From Methylotenera sp. (GTDB taxonomy: Bacteria; Pseudomonadota; Gammaproteobacteria; Burkholderiales; Methylophilaceae): DNA of 64,000 nt. Position numbers and translations under genes: made by a program. The stretch covers positions 41,971 to 105,970 of the forward strand of contig JABFSF010000026.1 of NCBI GenBank assembly GCA_013140755.1. The letters run 5' to 3'. Positions 63,188 through 64,000 of the stretch are shown here, piece after piece. A model generated the notes under the pieces. The model did no database searches. It was not told the DNA's origin and saw only the letters and a list, made by a program, of their open reading frames with translations. Numbering within the stretch: the first letter of the stretch is position 1; every line of letters begins with the position of its first letter.

Positions 63188-64000
63188 ATGTCATTTTTAC
63201 GATTAGTAGCCGTTGCTGTTATGACAACAGTGCTATTTCCAATAGCTTCTGTGCAGGCAGAAACGCTGCACGAGGCATTAGAGTCTGCTTGGAACAGACA
63301 GCCAGCGCAACGTGCAGAAACTGCACGACTGGGTGAGCTTGAAGCCAAACGCCAAGCCACGACCAATTTAACGCCATTACCTAGCTCTATCTCATTGGGG
63401 CAGCGTACCGACCAAATTGGCAGTAATGTAGGTCAACGCCAAACCGACATTGAATTCTCTGCACCATTATGGTTACCAGGTCAGCGCGATAGCCAACGTG
63501 CCTTGGTAGAGGCTGAAACCAGTCGTTTTAGTGCCACACAAACCTTCACCAAATGGCGTCTTGCAGGTGAAGTGCGTTATTTATGGTGGGCAACGCGTCT
63601 CGCACAATCTGAAAAAGACCTCGCCAACCAACGTGTATCAAGTGCTCAAAAATTACTCTCCGATGTCGAGCGAAGGGTAAAAGCCGGTGACTTAGCCAGA
63701 GTAGATGCTAATCGTGTCAATGTAGCGTTACAGACGGCTAACATCGCCTTAAAAGATGCTGAAGCGCAAGCTTTCAGAGCAATGCAACAATTTACAGCGC
63801 TAACAGGTTTAACGGCTATACCGCAAGAAACTGAATCCGTTAATCTGCAGCCATCCGAAAATCATCCGCAAAAACTGGCAGCACAATCTTTATTCCTGGC
63901 ACAGAAGCGTTTGGATTTGATACGTTCAACACCAAGAGATGCACCTGAATTGTCCCTTGGCCTTACTCATCAAAAAGACATTTCAAATGACCCTTATAAC
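63188..64000 (+). CDS. TolC-family outer membrane efflux protein (CzcC/CusC-like), cut by window edge
   Basis: Manual translation MSFLRLVAVAVMTTVLFPIASVQAETLHEALESAWNRQPAQRAETARLGELEAKR...; open to the edge, so absent from the track. Confidence 0.9.
   Translation, partial: MSFLRLVAVAVMTTVLFPIASVQAETLHEALESAWNRQPAQRAETARLGELEAKRQATTNLTPLPSSISLGQRTDQIGSNVGQRQTDIEFSAPLWLPGQRDSQRALVEAETSRFSATQTFTKWRLAGEVRYLWWATRLAQSEKDLANQRVSSAQKLLSDVERRVKAGDLARVDANRVNVALQTANIALKDAEAQAFRAMQQFTALTGLTAIPQETESVNLQPSENHPQKLAAQSLFLAQKRLDLIRSTPRDAPELSLGLTHQKDISNDPYN

Noticed and set aside
1-64000. tRNA, rRNA or prophage modules
   Set aside because: No cloverleaf-like tRNA, rRNA segment or phage structural gene was recognised by eye; a tRNAscan/Infernal run would be needed to exclude small RNAs.

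Overview
The window looks like a chromosomal segment of a betaproteobacterial methylotroph (Methylophilaceae-like, judged from gene content and protein style only). It is mostly housekeeping genes: metH (cut by the left edge), recG, spoT, rpoZ, gmk, htpX, glmU, glmS, rpsO, pnp, hemL, gltBD, yicC, rph, rdgB, hemW, argH and corA. Accessory content: (i) an Anbu proteasome-like peptidase, and about 8 kb away its usual partners (transglutaminase-like, alpha-E, circularly permuted ATP-grasp); (ii) a stress/envelope cluster flanked by two Crp/Fnr paralogs; (iii) a single-polypeptide restriction-methyltransferase with four in-frame palindromic repeat insertions, one pair of which encloses a DUF559 (Vsr-like) nuclease domain; (iv) a Ser/Thr kinase + PP2C pair; (v) an AT-rich scar at about 56.1-60.1 kb with a 5'-truncated ttcA, an XRE regulator with a strong palindromic operator, unknown genes and an arsA remnant next to a short element with terminal inverted repeats; (vi) a CusRS-like two-component system divergent from a Met/His-rich secreted protein and a TolC-family channel (cut by the right edge). 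The strongest candidate for an under-described system is the palindromic repeat/DUF559 composite nested in the restriction gene. I saw no tRNA, rRNA or CRISPR array by eye.
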